From ZC4RG30 sp963812195 (GTDB lineage Bacteria; Pseudomonadota; Gammaproteobacteria; Steroidobacterales; Steroidobacteraceae), in NCBI GenBank assembly GCA_963812195.1, contig CAWEUI010000022.1:62001-126000 (forward strand): a stretch of DNA of 64,000 bases. The letters run 5' to 3'. Shown one piece after another: positions 54,475 through 64,000 of the stretch. A program made the position numbers and the translations under genes. A model generated the notes under the pieces. The model made no database searches and was not told the origin of the DNA. It saw only the letters and a list, made by a program, of their open reading frames with translations. The number at the start of each line of letters is the position of its first letter. The first letter of the stretch is position 1.

Positions 54475-56530
54475 CACGCGCCACCGCAGGCGCCGCGCGC
54501 AGGGGCAGAATCTCCGGCAAGGACCAGGCGGCGGCGGCCGGCACCGATCCGCTGTTCCTGCTGCCCGCGCGGTACGAGGATCGCACCCGCATCACGCCCA
54601 TCGGTGCGCTTGCCCCCGGCAGCCGTGCCGTCGTCGAGGGGGAGGTGCAGATCGCCGATGTCGTGTTCCGGCGCCGCCGCGCGCTGCTGGTGCGCATTTC
54701 GGACGGCTCGGGATTCCTGAACCTGCGCTTCTTCTACTTTTCGCGCAGCCAGCAGCAGGGCTTTGCGCGCGGCGCGCGGCTGCGCTGCTTCGGCGAGGCG
54801 CGGCGCGGACCCAAGGGCCTGGAGATGGTGCACCCCGAGTACCGCCACCTCGGCGCCGAACCGCAGGCACTGGATGATCGCCTGACACCGATCTATCCGC
54901 TGAGCGAGGGCCAGACCCAGGGGCGCGTGCGCGCCGCGGTGAACAAGGCGCTGGCGCGACTGGCCGCCAGCCCGGCCGAAGACCTGCTGCCGGCCAGCGT
55001 GATCACGCGCCTGCAGCTGCCCTCGCTGGCCGCGGCGCTGGAGTTCGTGCATCACCCCCCGGTCGGCACGTCGCTGGCAACGCTTGCCACCGGTACGCAT
55101 CCGGCCCAGCGGCGGCTGGCATTCGAGGAACTGCTGGCCCATCAGCTGGCGCTGATGCAGCTCAAGGTCCGGGTGCAGCGCGAACCGGCGCCGGCACTGG
55201 CCGATGCCGCCGGGCTGGCGGCGCGGTTCGTGGCGGCGCTGCCCTTTGCGCTGACCGGCGCGCAAAGCCGTGTGCTGCGGGAGGTCGAGGCGGACCTGGC
55301 GCGCGAGCTGCCCATGATGCGGCTGGTGCAGGGCGACGTGGGTTGCGGCAAGACGGTCGTGGCCGCGGCCGCGGCCGCGCGCGCCGTCGGCAGCGACGCG
55401 CAGGCCGCGTTGATGGCGCCCACCGAGCTGCTGGCCGAGCAGCACGCGCGCTCGCTGGACGCCTGGTTCCGTCCGCTGGGCGTCACGGTGGCATTGCTGT
55501 CCGGCTCGCAGCCGGCGCGCACGCGGCGCAGCGCCCTGCAAGCCGTGGCCAGTGGCGAGGTACACATTGCCGTGGGCACGCATGCGCTGTTCCAGGAAGG
55601 CGTGAGCTTCCGTGATCTGGCGCTGGTCGATCGTCGACGAGCAACACCGCTTCGGCGTGCAGCAGCGCATGCAGCTGGCACAGAAGGGCGCGCGCAGCGG
55701 GCGCGTGCCGCATCAACTGATCATGACCGCCACACCGATTCCGCGCACGCTGGCGATGAGCGCCTATGCGGATCTGGACGTGTCGGTGATCGACGAGTTG
55801 CCGCCCGGCCGCACGCCGATCGTCACCGCGCAGGTGTCCCAGGCCAGGCGCGACAAGGTGGTCGAACGCATCCGTGCCCGGTGCCGCGAAGGGCGGCAGG
55901 CCTACTGGGTGTGCACCATCATCGAGGAATCCGAGGAATTGCGCGCGCAGGCGGCCGAGGAAACCGCCGCGCAGCTCACCGAGGCACTGCCCGAACTGCG
56001 CGTCGGCCTGGTGCACGGCCGCATGCCGTCCCGGGCAAAGAACAAGGCCATGCAGGAATTCAAGGCCGGCCGCACCCAGCTGCTGGTGGCGACCACGGTG
56101 ATCGAGGTGGGCGTGGACGTGCCCAACGCCAGCCTGATGGTCATCGAGAATGCCGAGCGCATGGGCCTGGCGCAGCTGCACCAGCTGCGCGGGCGCGTGG
56201 GTCGCGGCGCGCAGGAATCCTACTGCCTGCTGCTGTACCAGGAGCCGCGCTCGCAACTGGCGCGCGAACGCCTGGACATCCTGTGCGAGAGCACCGACGG
56301 CTTCGTGATCGCGCAGAAGGACCTGGAACTGCGCGGGCCCGGGCGAGCTGCTCGGCACGCGCCAGACCGGCCTGGCCACACTCAACGTCGCGGACCTCAT
56401 CCGCGATGCCGACCTGCTGCCACAGGTGCGGCAGACAGCCGAAGGGCTGTTGCGGGACAATGCCGGCTGCATCGCGGCGCTGCGCCAGCGCTGGATCGGA
56501 AACGCGGAAGAATATGGCCGGGTCGGCTGA
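54456..56530 (+). CDS. recG: ATP-dependent DNA helicase RecG, two frame breaks and abnormal N-terminus
   Basis: About 690 residues after removing extra bases near 55629 and 56340 (E. coli RecG has 693). From LFLLPARYEDRTRITPIGAL onward the wedge domain is clear. The helicase has GDVGCGKT (motif I), APTELLAEQHA (Ia), VDEQHRFGVQQR (II), MTATPIPRTLAM (III) and IEVGVDVPNASLMV, HQLRGRVGRG (VI). The C-terminus LRGPGELLGTRQTGLATLNVADL follows the second break. The start chosen is the in-frame GTG at 54456, inside ridA. The first ~30 residues do not look like the usual RecG head, so a further error or true truncation is possible there. RecG remodels stalled replication forks. Confidence 0.85.
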
Positions 56531-57427
56531 CACAATCCTGTACGGGTGGCGGGGCGCGCCGCTGCTGCGCCGGCTCACGCGCCACGCGCAGCTGATGCGC
56601 CTGAACCGCCCGATCGGCATCGGCCTGCTGCTGTGGCCCACGCTGTGGTCACTGTGGATCGCGGCACGCGGCCTGCCCGGTGCGCCCACCGTGCCGACCG
56701 TGAAGCTGCTGGTGATCTTCATCCTCGGCACCGTGGTCATGCGCTCGGCCGGCTGCGTGGTCAACGATCTGGCCGATCGCAACATCGATCCGCAGGTCAG
56801 GCGCACCAAGGGCCGTCCGCTGGCGCTGCGCCTGCTCTCGCCCTACGAAGCCCTGGCATCGTTCACCGTGCTGGTACTGGTGGCGCTGGGGCTGGTGCTG
56901 CTTGCTGGGCGCGCGCACGGCGCTGTACGCGATCGTCGGCGCCGCGCTGACGGTCAGCTATCCATTCGCCAAGCGCTTCTTCGCCTTGCCGCAGTTCTGG
57001 CTGGGCGCGGCCTTCGGCTGGGCCATCCCGCTGGCCTTTGTCGCCACGCTGGGCGGGGTGCCACGGCTGGGCTGGCTGCTGTTCATCGTGACCATCCTGT
57101 GGGCCGGTGTCTACGACACGCAATACGCGATGGTGGACCGGGATGACGACCTGAAGGCCGGCGTGCAATCCACCGCCATCGCCTTCGGCGACATGGACAA
57201 ACTGCTGATCGGCGTGATGCAGCTGATGGTGCTGGGGGGCCTTGCCTTCACGGGCCATGCCCTGCAGTTGCGACTGGCCGTTCTGGCTGGCGCTCGCGGC
57301 GGCGGCGCTGTTGTTCGGTTACCAGCAGTGGCTGATCCGTGGCCGGGATCGCAGCCAGTGTTTCAAGGCTTTCCTGAACAACAACTGGGTGGGACTGATC
57401 ATCCTGGTTGGCATTGCCGCGACATGA
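56514..57427 (+). CDS. ubiA: 4-hydroxybenzoate octaprenyltransferase, two frame breaks
   Basis: About 303 residues after removing extra bases near 56904 and 57280. The start ATG at 56514 overlaps the recG 3' end by 17 bases. The two prenyl-diphosphate motifs are intact: VVNDLADRNIDPQVRRTKGRPLA and YDTQYAMVDRDDDLKAGVQSTAI. The last frame carries PFWLALAAAALLFGYQQWLI and ends NNNWVGLIILVGIAAT. It has about eight membrane helices and adds the polyprenyl tail to 4-hydroxybenzoate in ubiquinone synthesis. Confidence 0.9.
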
Positions 57428-57443
57428 GCGACGGAGCGAATTG

Positions 57444-58070
57444 ATGACCAGGCGCCAGATCTACCCGCTGTTTTCGACCCCGGTGTACGTCAACAACGTG
57501 GGCGAGTTCGACAAGCCGGATCTCAAGGGTCTGGAGTACACGCACGTTACGCCGGAGGGCGAGTCGTTCCCCTTCCTCAGCTCGGTCGACAAGAACGTGC
57601 TGGAACGCCCCGAACTGAGCCACATCCGCAAGATCATCGAAACGGAGATCGAGTTCTGCGCGCGGGAGATCTACGCCATCACGCCCAGCGCCCGGTTCTA
57701 CATCACGAATTCCTGGGTCAATATCTACGGGCGCGGCGACCAGGCCGGCGCCCACCTGCATCACAACTCGCTGCTGTCCGGGGTGCTGTACCTGCAGACC
57801 GCGGACGCCGGCGGCGAGATCGTGTTTCACAAGGACATGCACAGCCCGAGCACGTTTCCCCTGGCGCTGGATCCGGAGGTGGTCTCCTCCAACATCTACA
57901 ACTGCCGCAGCTGGGGATATCGGCCCGCGACCAACGACATCTGCATATTCCCCTCCCACCTGTCCCACTCCGTGCAGCCCAACGAATCCGAGCAGGCCCG
58001 CTGGTCCCTGGCATTCAACGTCTTTGTCAAGGGACAGTTCGGGGCCATCCACAAACTGCACCTGAAGTAG
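57444..58070 (+). CDS. 2OG-Fe(II) oxygenase family protein (TIGR02466-like)
   Basis: 208 residues from the ATG at 57444 (MTRRQIYPLFSTPVYV); the open frame upstream to 57408 overlaps ubiA. The double-stranded beta-helix core shows WVNIYGRGDQAGAHLHHNSLLSGVLYL, with the likely His of the metal triad, and NDICIFPSHLSHSVQPNESEQARWSLAFNVFV, with the distal His and the 2-oxoglutarate Arg. The family (putative oxygenases of about 200 residues) has no firm substrate; some hydroxylate small molecules or peptides. It is separated from the TonB receptor gene by 186 bases and could serve the same transport system. Confidence 0.82.
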   Translation: MTRRQIYPLFSTPVYVNNVGEFDKPDLKGLEYTHVTPEGESFPFLSSVDKNVLERPELSHIRKIIETEIEFCAREIYAITPSARFYITNSWVNIYGRGDQAGAHLHHNSLLSGVLYLQTADAGGEIVFHKDMHSPSTFPLALDPEVVSSNIYNCRSWGYRPATNDICIFPSHLSHSVQPNESEQARWSLAFNVFVKGQFGAIHKLHLK

Positions 58071-58092
58071 GCGCCGGCACTGCCCGCGCCTG

Positions 58093-58113
58093 ACTACCGG
58101 GCAAACTGGTAGT
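58093..58113. repeat. Inverted repeat upstream of the TonB receptor gene
   Basis: ACTACC (58093-58098) and GGTAGT (58108-58113) pair around a 9-base loop. The repeat lies between the oxygenase gene and the promoter candidate at 58144-58173. It may be an operator site or a weak terminator for the oxygenase gene; no T-run follows. Confidence 0.3.
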
Positions 58114-58143
58114 GACGACACTAGCTTGGGATCACTTCTTAAG

Positions 58144-58173
58144 TTGATTACGCCATGCGAATGGTCGTATAAG
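58144..58173 (+). promoter_or_regulatory. Sigma-70-like promoter candidate for the TonB receptor
   Basis: TTGATT (58144-58149) and TATAAG (58168-58173) are separated by 18 bases. The -10 matches the consensus at 5 of 6 positions. It is about 85 bases upstream of the ATG at 58257, in one of the few A/T-richer stretches of the region. GGGGGAA precedes the start codon as a ribosome binding site. Confidence 0.45.
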
Positions 58174-58256
58174 GCATGAAGCGTTTTTCCGGGACTTGCG
58201 CAGACAATTCCCGGCAGGGCGTGGATTACACAAGAAACGTCTGTTCCGGGGGAATC

Positions 58257-61200
58257 ATGAATTCACGTACTTTGGCTTCCAGGCCGGCATCCGGCCGTGC
58301 CTCGTCGAACTGGCTCGTTTCCGCCGCAGTAGCGGCGGCGATTGCCGGTTCCATGGCCGCACCGACTGTCCGCGCCGCCGACTCGGCCAACTCCGCCGAC
58401 CAGGAACTGGCAACAGTCACCGTCACCGGCTCGCGCATTGCGCGCCGCGATTTCGATGCACCCAGCCCGGTCGTCACCGTGTCGACGGAATGCCTTTGAG
58501 CAGTCCTCGACCACCGGAATGGAATCCGTACTCAACCAGCTGCCGCAGTTCTCTCCAACCGGCACGCAGTTCTCCTCCAGCATCCAGAGCGGCACCACGC
58601 AAAGCCCCGGTGCGGCCACGCTGAACCTGCGCGGCCTGGGCACCAACCGCAACCTGGTGCTGATCGACGGCCGCCGGCCGCAGCCGTCCAACGCCGCGCT
58701 GGTGGTGGACATCAACACGATTCCACAAGCGGCCATCCAGGGCGTGGAAGTCATCACCGGCGGCGCCTCGGCCGTGTACGGCCCGGACGCCATGGCCGGC
58801 GTGGTGAACTTCATCCTGAAGAAGAACTTCCAGGGGCTCACCGTCGACGCCCAGACCGGCGTCACCCAGGAAGGTGACGGCCAGGAACACCACGTCAGCG
58901 CCCTGATGGGCATGAACTCGGCCGACGGCCGCGGCAACATCATGATCGGCCTGGACTGGAACAAGCGCGATCCGGTCTACACGAAGGATCGCAGCTTCTA
59001 TGTCGACGGCTGGATGGACCCGAACAACGCCAGTGGCGGATTCATGAGCCCGCCCTCCTACGCCGGCGGTCAGTCGCTGGGAGGATTGAACAGCCCCTCG
59101 CAGGCCGCCATCGACGCGGCGTTCCCGATGGCGCCGGCCGGCTCCATCGGCCCGACGTCCGAGTTCCGCTTCAACCCGGACGGTTCGCTGTTCGTGGCAC
59201 AGCAGGGCTACGGCTACACCGGGCCGCTGAACGACCTGAATGCCGGGCGCTACACGATGATCAAGAAGCTGGCCAACGGCAACCTGGACCAGATGTTCAC
59301 GGATGGCTACGTGTCCACGCCGCTGACCCGCTACTCGATCTTCGGACGCGGCACCTTCGACTTCAACGACGACATCAGTGCATTCACGCAGTTCAACTAC
59401 AACCACGTGAAGGTCACGCAGCGCGGTGGCTATCCGCCGGCCATCACCATCTGGCAGGCCCCCATCCCGCGCGATGGCCGGACGCTGCCCGCCGCACTGA
59501 ACACATTGCTGGACTCGCGCGCCAATCCGAATGCTGACTGGAGCCTTTACCAGGTAATGGACTACAACGGCCCGGTGCAGCCGGTCAGCACCAGCAACGT
59601 CTGGCAGCTGTTGGCCGGCCTGAACGGCAAGCTCGGTGTGAAGGACTGGACCTGGGATGCCTATGGTTCGCACGGCGAGACCAGCAACGATTTCGACGAG
59701 CAGCAGCTTCCCTCACTGCAGCTGTATCAGAAGCTGGTGGCGGCGCCCAACTTCGGCGTGAACGGCTCCGTTGTCGGCACACCGTTTGGCTATACGCTGA
59801 CCTGCGACACCGGCCTGCCGGTGTTCAGCCAGTTCACGCCCAGCGACCAGTGCATGGCCGCCATCCAGTCGAACCTGCACAATTTCACCAAGCTGACGCA
59901 GAACATCGTCGAGGTCGACCTGCAGGGTGGCACCTTCGACCTGCCGGCAGGACAGGTACGCGCCTCGATCGGTGCGGACTACCGCAAGGAGACCTTCTCC
60001 TACAAGGCGGGCAATCCGGCATCGGACATCCTGGACAACCCCGTTGGCCTGTTCGCCTCCGCCTCCACGGGAGGCAGCACCAATGTGAAGGAAATCTACG
60101 GCGAGGCGCTGGTCCCGGTCATCAAGAAGCTGGACCTGGAACTGGGCTATCGCTTCTCTGATTTCGACACGGCAGGTGGCACGAATACCTACAAGGCACT
60201 GTTCACCTGGAAGGCCCTGGACCAGGTCACGTTCCGCGGCGGCTACCAGTTCGCCACGCGTGCACCGAACATCGCCGAGCTGTACACGTCACCGACACTC
60301 AACGTGGTGGGCTTCACGGGCGGTGACCCCTGCTCCGTGTCCACGCGTCTGCCCTACGGCAACCTGCCGCCCGGCAACACGTTCTCGCCGGCACCGGCCA
60401 ACCCGAACTACCTGGCCGTGCAGGCGCTGTGCCGGGCGATCATCGGCAACAACACGTCGCAGTTTGACCAGCAGACCTACAACACGCCCAACGGACCGGA
60501 CGGTTTCACTCGCCAGAGCCCGCCCTACTTCCCGCTGGAAATCGAGGTGAACCAGGGCAATCCGAACGTAAACCCCGAGAAGGGCAAGACCTGGACGTTG
60601 GGCACCGTGATCACCGACCCGTTCGGCTGGCGCGGCCTCAGGCTGACGCTGGACTACTACCACATCAACCTGACCGATGCGATCTCGCCGATCTCCTCGC
60701 GTACCGTCTACGACCTGTGCTTCAACGCCAACGGCACCAGCAATCCGAGCCTGGATGTCAGCAATCCGTACTGCCAGCTGATCACCCGTAATCCGGTGAC
60801 CGGTGACCGGCAGCAGGTGATTGCCGAGTACTCCAACCTGGGGACGATCAAGACCCAGGGTGTGGACGTGAGTGCGGCGTACACCATGCCGATGGGACCG
60901 GGCAGCTTCACGGCGAGCACGCAGCTGAACTACCTGGACAAGTTCGACTACCAGACCGATCCCACTTCACCATTGGTCCACGCCAAGGGAACTCTGGACC
61001 AGGGCGGCCAGTTCGACTGGCGCGCGACAACCAGGTTCGGCTACAGCTGGGACAACTGGAACGTGGGCCTGAGCTGGCGCTTCCTGTCATCCATCAAGGA
61101 TGCCTCCGCGTCACTGGATCCCACCACGCCCATCCTGGGCATGCCGTCCTACCACCTGTTCGGCCTCAATGGCAGCTACAAGTTGGGTCGGTATGAGCTG

Positions 61201-61347
61201 CGGGCCGGTGTCGACAACCTGTTCAACAAGCGGCCGCTGGTGGTTGGCGCCAATCCGGGTGTGGACAGCAACACGGATCAGACCAATCCCGGCTTCTATG
61301 ACACGCTCGGCCGCCGTTACTACTTCGGTGTGAAGGCCTCCTTCTAA
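58257..61347 (+). CDS. TonB-dependent receptor, one frame break
   Basis: About 1029 residues after removing one extra G near 58487. The signal peptide runs to VRAADSANSAD. A short TonB-box-like stretch (ATVTVTGSRIARRDF) comes before the plug domain: NLRGLGTNRNLVLIDGRRPQPSN and VEVITGGASAVYGPDAMAGVVNFILKKNF. The barrel ends with aromatic Phe (RYYFGVKASF). The length and plug sequences match the large receptor group of xanthomonads and caulobacters used for carbohydrate, peptide or iron-chelate uptake. No regulator or substrate enzyme is adjacent except the two 2OG oxygenases. A strong terminator follows. Without the frame fix the product stops at residue 80. Confidence 0.88.
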
Positions 61348-61373
61348 ACCGATCGGCACAGGCCAACCTGGAA

Positions 61374-61410
61374 AGGGGCGGTGAACGAAAGTTCACCGCC
61401 CCTGTTCTTT
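61374..61410 (+). terminator. Strong intrinsic terminator after the TonB receptor gene
   Basis: A perfect 13-base stem, AGGGGCGGTGAAC (61374-61386) with GTTCACCGCCCCT (61391-61403), closes a GAAA tetraloop. It is followed by GTTCTTT on the plus strand. The position, 27 bases after the stop codon of the receptor gene, suits termination of that transcript; it also lies close to the end of the converging oxygenase gene. Confidence 0.85.
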
Positions 61411-61424
61411 GGAGGTGGCCGCCG

Positions 61425-62483
61425 TCAGCGCGTCGGCCGGCTACGCACGAACTGCGTGATGATCCATTTCTCGCCGCGGGTGGTCGGACAACCGGCATGC
61501 AGCATGCGCAGGTCCGGTGTCAGGTCCGCCAGTGCGTTGACGAAGTAGATGCCATCGCCGGTGCCGCCGCGATGCGAGAAGCCCAGCGTCGGAAAACTGG
61601 TCTCGCCGCCCTCGTACTCGTCGTTGAGATAGATCAGGAAGGTGATGATTCGCTGGCCATTGCGGGCGATCTCACCGGCGTAGTCGGTGGTGGAAGCCGG
61701 GTCCACGAAATCGTAGTGGTCCGAAATCTGCTCGCCGCCCGGCGCATAGTGCAGCACCGACGGCGCCTCCATGTGCCGCTCCGGGATTCCACAGGCAGCC
61801 GCCATGCGGGCCTGCAGCAGTACGTGCGCCAGTTCCACGGCTTGCAGGTCGAAATTGGCGATGGTGTTGCTGCGTTGGGTGTCAACGATGTCCGCGCGCG
61901 TGTTCGGGTTGTAGACCTTGGCGGGCTCCAGTCGTCCTTCGGCGAGCGAGATGAAGAAGGCGCACAGTTCGGGCCTGACCATGCCGGTGAAGGTGCTGAC
62001 ACGTGGCTCGTCGGACTTGATCCGGGCCGGCGGCGCCTTGCGCCAGGCAGCCAGATCCACGGCCGCGGCCACCTCGCGCCAGGGGGGCTGCGCGGCAGTC
62101 GCCGCCCGCCGCGCCAGTTCACGATCGTCACACAGCGCCAGCAACTGGCGTTGCGCGGCGGGCCACCCGCTTTGCGCCGATCGCCACAGCCAGCCCAGCG
62201 CGCTCTTCCAGTCCACGCTGACACCCACCCCAAGGGCCAGTATCGCCGCGGCGCGCGCCGCGCCGGCGCCGCGGCCCGCCTGCAGCGCCTCACCGATGAA
62301 TCGCAGTCCTTCGGCGGGCAGGTGCGGCGAGCGATCGCCCGTCAGCAGCCGGATGCCCAGCGCCTCGGTGCAGGCGGCATCACCCGCCGTGGTGCCCAGA
62401 GCAAGTTCATTGATGGCCCCGTCGTGGTCGCCCTTGGCGTCGCATTGCTGCGCGCGGGTGAGATGCGGGGATGCAGCCGGCAT
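61425..62483 (-). CDS. Prolyl-4-hydroxylase-type 2OG-Fe(II) oxygenase with a Sel1-like N-terminal part
   Basis: 352 residues from the ATG at 62483 (MPAASPHLTRAQQCDAKGD). The N-terminal ~130 residues are helical with Sel1/TPR-like repeats (ACTEALGIRLLTGD, AARAAAILALGVGVSVDW). The C-terminal P4H-like domain has SDHYDF (His/Asp of the metal site), FLIYLNDEYEGGETSFPTLGF, the distal His in MLHAGCPTTRGEKW and Lys for 2-oxoglutarate. Bacterial members hydroxylate proline or other residues in proteins or peptides; the target is unknown. It converges with the TonB receptor gene and is just downstream of the heme A synthase gene on the same strand. Confidence 0.85.
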   Translation of the reverse strand: MPAASPHLTRAQQCDAKGDHDGAINELALGTTAGDAACTEALGIRLLTGDRSPHLPAEGLRFIGEALQAGRGAGAARAAAILALGVGVSVDWKSALGWLWRSAQSGWPAAQRQLLALCDDRELARRAATAAQPPWREVAAAVDLAAWRKAPPARIKSDEPRVSTFTGMVRPELCAFFISLAEGRLEPAKVYNPNTRADIVDTQRSNTIANFDLQAVELAHVLLQARMAAACGIPERHMEAPSVLHYAPGGEQISDHYDFVDPASTTDYAGEIARNGQRIITFLIYLNDEYEGGETSFPTLGFSHRGGTGDGIYFVNALADLTPDLRMLHAGCPTTRGEKWIITQFVRSRPTR

Positions 62484-62509
62484 GGACGTTACCCCCTGGC
62501 TCTTGCGGA

Positions 62510-63547
62510 TCAGGCCCGGCGCAAGGCCCGGTTCAGCGCCAGCGTGGACAGCAGCAGCAGGGCGGCGCCCGCATTGTGCGCCGTGGCCAGCCACAGCGGG
62601 AAGCCACGCACGACCATGGAGATGCCGATGGTGAGCTGCAATGCCAGTGCCCCCAGCACCAGTAGCGCCGCGATGCGGCTATTGCCTTCGGTGCGCATCC
62701 ACAAGGTACGCAACGCCGCCAGCAACAGGCACAGCGTGGCCACGATTGCGCCCAGGCGGTGGGTGAAGTGGATGGCCACGCGTGCCGACAGCGGCAGCAC
62801 GCCCCCCTCGTAGTTCACGCCCAGGCCGCGCCACGGCACGAAGGCATCGTGAAAGTCGGCATCCGGCCACCAGGAAGCCTGGCATTTGGGGAAGTCCGGG
62901 CAGGCGGTGGCCGCATAGTTGGTACTGGTCCAGCCGCCCAGCACGATCTGCACGGACAATGCGATCAGCGCGATCAGCGCCAGCCTGCGCAGGCCCGGTG
63001 GCGCGGGGCGCAGCAGCGCCGCGGTACTGCCGCCACCCAGCGCCGACACCGTGCCCGACCAGGGGTTGGACGAACGGCGTCGCAGCGTGAGCCAGAGCCA
63101 CCACAGCAGCGAAAGAGTGCTCAGCCCGAACACCAGATGCAGCGACACGATCAGCGGCGTAACCAGCAGCGTGACCGTCCACATGCCCAGCAGGCCCTGG
63201 AAGATCACCAGCAGCACCAGCAGCAGGGGCTGCGCCAGCGGCACGCCCGGCTGGTTGCGCCAGCGCAGTGCGAGCACGGCAATCGCCAGGATCAGCAACC
63301 CCAGCGTGGACGCCGCGTAGCGGTGGATCATTTCGCGCCAGGCCTTGCCCACGTGCAGGGGTGCCGCCGCGGTGCCGGCATTGGCGGCCTGTGCTCCGGC
63401 GGGCGTGATGTGTCCGTAGCAGCCGGGCCAGTCCGGACAGCCAAGACCGGCATCCGAGAGCCGCACATAGGCGCCGAACACCACCACGCAGAAGGCCAGC
63501 AGCATGGCGGCGAGGGCAAGGCGACGCATGGCAACGATGCGGTACAT
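62510..63547 (-). CDS. ctaA: Heme A synthase (COX15/CtaA)
   Basis: 345 residues, eight membrane helices in two four-helix bundles. It has FGAYVRLSDAGLGCPDWPGCYGH with the conserved Cys pair, MIHRYAASTLG (first heme His), SLHLVFG, VLGGWTSTNYAATACPDFPKCQ and HFTHRLGAIVATL. It oxidises heme O to heme A for the aa3-type cytochrome oxidase, in the inner membrane. The next gene upstream codes for a Sco-like protein, so the window edge cuts a cytochrome oxidase assembly cluster. Confidence 0.93.
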   Translation of the reverse strand: MYRIVAMRRLALAAMLLAFCVVVFGAYVRLSDAGLGCPDWPGCYGHITPAGAQAANAGTAAAPLHVGKAWREMIHRYAASTLGLLILAIAVLALRWRNQPGVPLAQPLLLVLLVIFQGLLGMWTVTLLVTPLIVSLHLVFGLSTLSLLWWLWLTLRRRSSNPWSGTVSALGGGSTAALLRPAPPGLRRLALIALIALSVQIVLGGWTSTNYAATACPDFPKCQASWWPDADFHDAFVPWRGLGVNYEGGVLPLSARVAIHFTHRLGAIVATLCLLLAALRTLWMRTEGNSRIAALLVLGALALQLTIGISMVVRGFPLWLATAHNAGAALLLLSTLALNRALRRA

Positions 63548-63549
63548 GG

Positions 63550-64000
63550 CTAGCCTATGTGCGAGAGCTTCAGCAACTTCTTGATGTCTTCGAGCAAGCC
63601 GCGCGGATCCTCGCGCGTGTCGTAGCGCATCACCAGGTTGCCCAGCGGGTCCACGATGAACAGCGAGAAGTCCCGGTCCGTGGTGGGCAGCGCGGCAACC
63701 ACGGCCGCGAGCTGCGGATCACTGGCCGCGTCCAGCACCACCAGGCCGGCGTGCTCGCGCTCCAGGTAGTCGCGATCGCAGCAATGCCCGGTGGCCAGAA
63801 ACACGCGGTTCACGCGGTCCATCTCCTGGTTCAGCGACAGGCGTGTCTGGCGGGCGAAGATCAGCGCGCGGCGACAGTTCGCGTCGCAGGCGCCGTCGCC
63901 CGCGTAGAGCAGGGTCCACTTCTTGTCGGCCAACGGCGCGGGGCTGGCAGGCAGCGGCCGGGCCGGCGAGTACAGTTCGCCGTGGTTGGTCCCGCCGGTG
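63550..64000 (-). CDS. Sco-like cytochrome oxidase assembly protein (thioredoxin fold), 5' end cut by window edge
   Basis: The last ~150 residues are present. The frame is open to the window edge through TNHGELYSPARPLP. The copper/thiol motif CxxxC appears in GDGACDANCRRALIFARQ; downstream are VNRVFLATGHCC and FSLFIVDPLGNLVMRYDTRED, as in the small Sco-related proteins encoded beside COX15. It probably helps copper delivery or disulfide handling in cytochrome oxidase assembly. The stop is two bases before the heme A synthase start, so the two are translationally coupled. The N-terminus and any membrane anchor are outside the window. Confidence 0.85.
   Translation of the reverse strand, partial: TGGTNHGELYSPARPLPASPAPLADKKWTLLYAGDGACDANCRRALIFARQTRLSLNQEMDRVNRVFLATGHCCDRDYLEREHAGLVVLDAASDPQLAAVVAALPTTDRDFSLFIVDPLGNLVMRYDTREDPRGLLEDIKKLLKLSHIG

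Noticed and set aside
54456..58500. Programmed ribosomal frameshifting in recG, ubiA and the TonB receptor
   Set aside because: No slippery heptamer or shared stimulatory structure was seen at the break points, and unrelated genes are hit in the same way. Base errors explain it better.
1..64000. tRNA or rRNA genes and CRISPR arrays
   Set aside because: Intergenic stretches were read for T-loop-like GTTCRA motifs, rRNA-like sequence and regularly spaced repeats; none was convincing.

Overview
The window is one GC-rich chromosomal segment from a proteobacterium. The housekeeping block gmk-rpoZ-spoT-ridA-recG-ubiA, the xanthomonad-like TonB receptor and the M13/M48 peptidases suggest a gammaproteobacterium of the Xanthomonadales/Nevskiales/Steroidobacterales kind. 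That placement is inferred from gene content and order; no rRNA gene is present. I saw no tRNA, rRNA, CRISPR array, transposase or phage gene.

Region 1 (1-28 kb) is an exopolysaccharide (EPS) locus of the type linked to exosortase A (XrtA/PEP-CTERM) systems. It holds a polymerase/ligase of the O-antigen ligase family, two copies of a beta-helix protein (one cut by the window edge), two OafA-type acyltransferases, a Wzx-like flippase, three glycosyltransferases, an asparagine-synthase-like amidotransferase, a GMC oxidoreductase, an NAD-dependent epimerase, a tyrosine autokinase, a GNVR-type chain-length protein, an outer-membrane barrel, a polyprenyl-phosphate sugar transferase and a Wza-like export lipoprotein. 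Together these can initiate, extend, modify, flip, polymerise and export a polysaccharide. No exosortase gene is in the window.

Region 2 (about 25-38 kb) begins with a double-domain alpha/beta hydrolase and a methyltransferase. A tight minus-strand gene train follows: flavin reductase fused to a MarR-like domain, esterase, carrier protein, GH2 glycosidase, acyl-CoA-dehydrogenase-like flavoprotein, amino acid:[carrier protein] ligase, DUF1839 protein and a membrane-anchored alpha/beta hydrolase. This looks like a little-studied route that loads an amino acid on a carrier protein and then modifies or transfers it. It lies between the EPS genes and a GDP-mannose gene (manC), and is the best candidate here for an undescribed system.

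Region 3 (38-64 kb) is mostly core metabolism: citrate synthase, an M48 lipoprotein protease, L31, hemW-rdgB-rph-PP2C in one overlapping minus-strand operon, yicC, a small outer-membrane barrel, another acyltransferase, an M13 peptidase, an SDR, then gmk to ubiA, two Fe(II)/2-oxoglutarate oxygenases on either side of a TonB receptor, heme A synthase and a Sco-like protein.

A quality note affects the whole annotation. At least eleven genes, including recG, ubiA and yicC, carry single-base frame breaks, nearly all of the extra-base kind. They most likely reflect sequencing or assembly errors, so I annotate these genes as whole CDSs and state where the frame changes.
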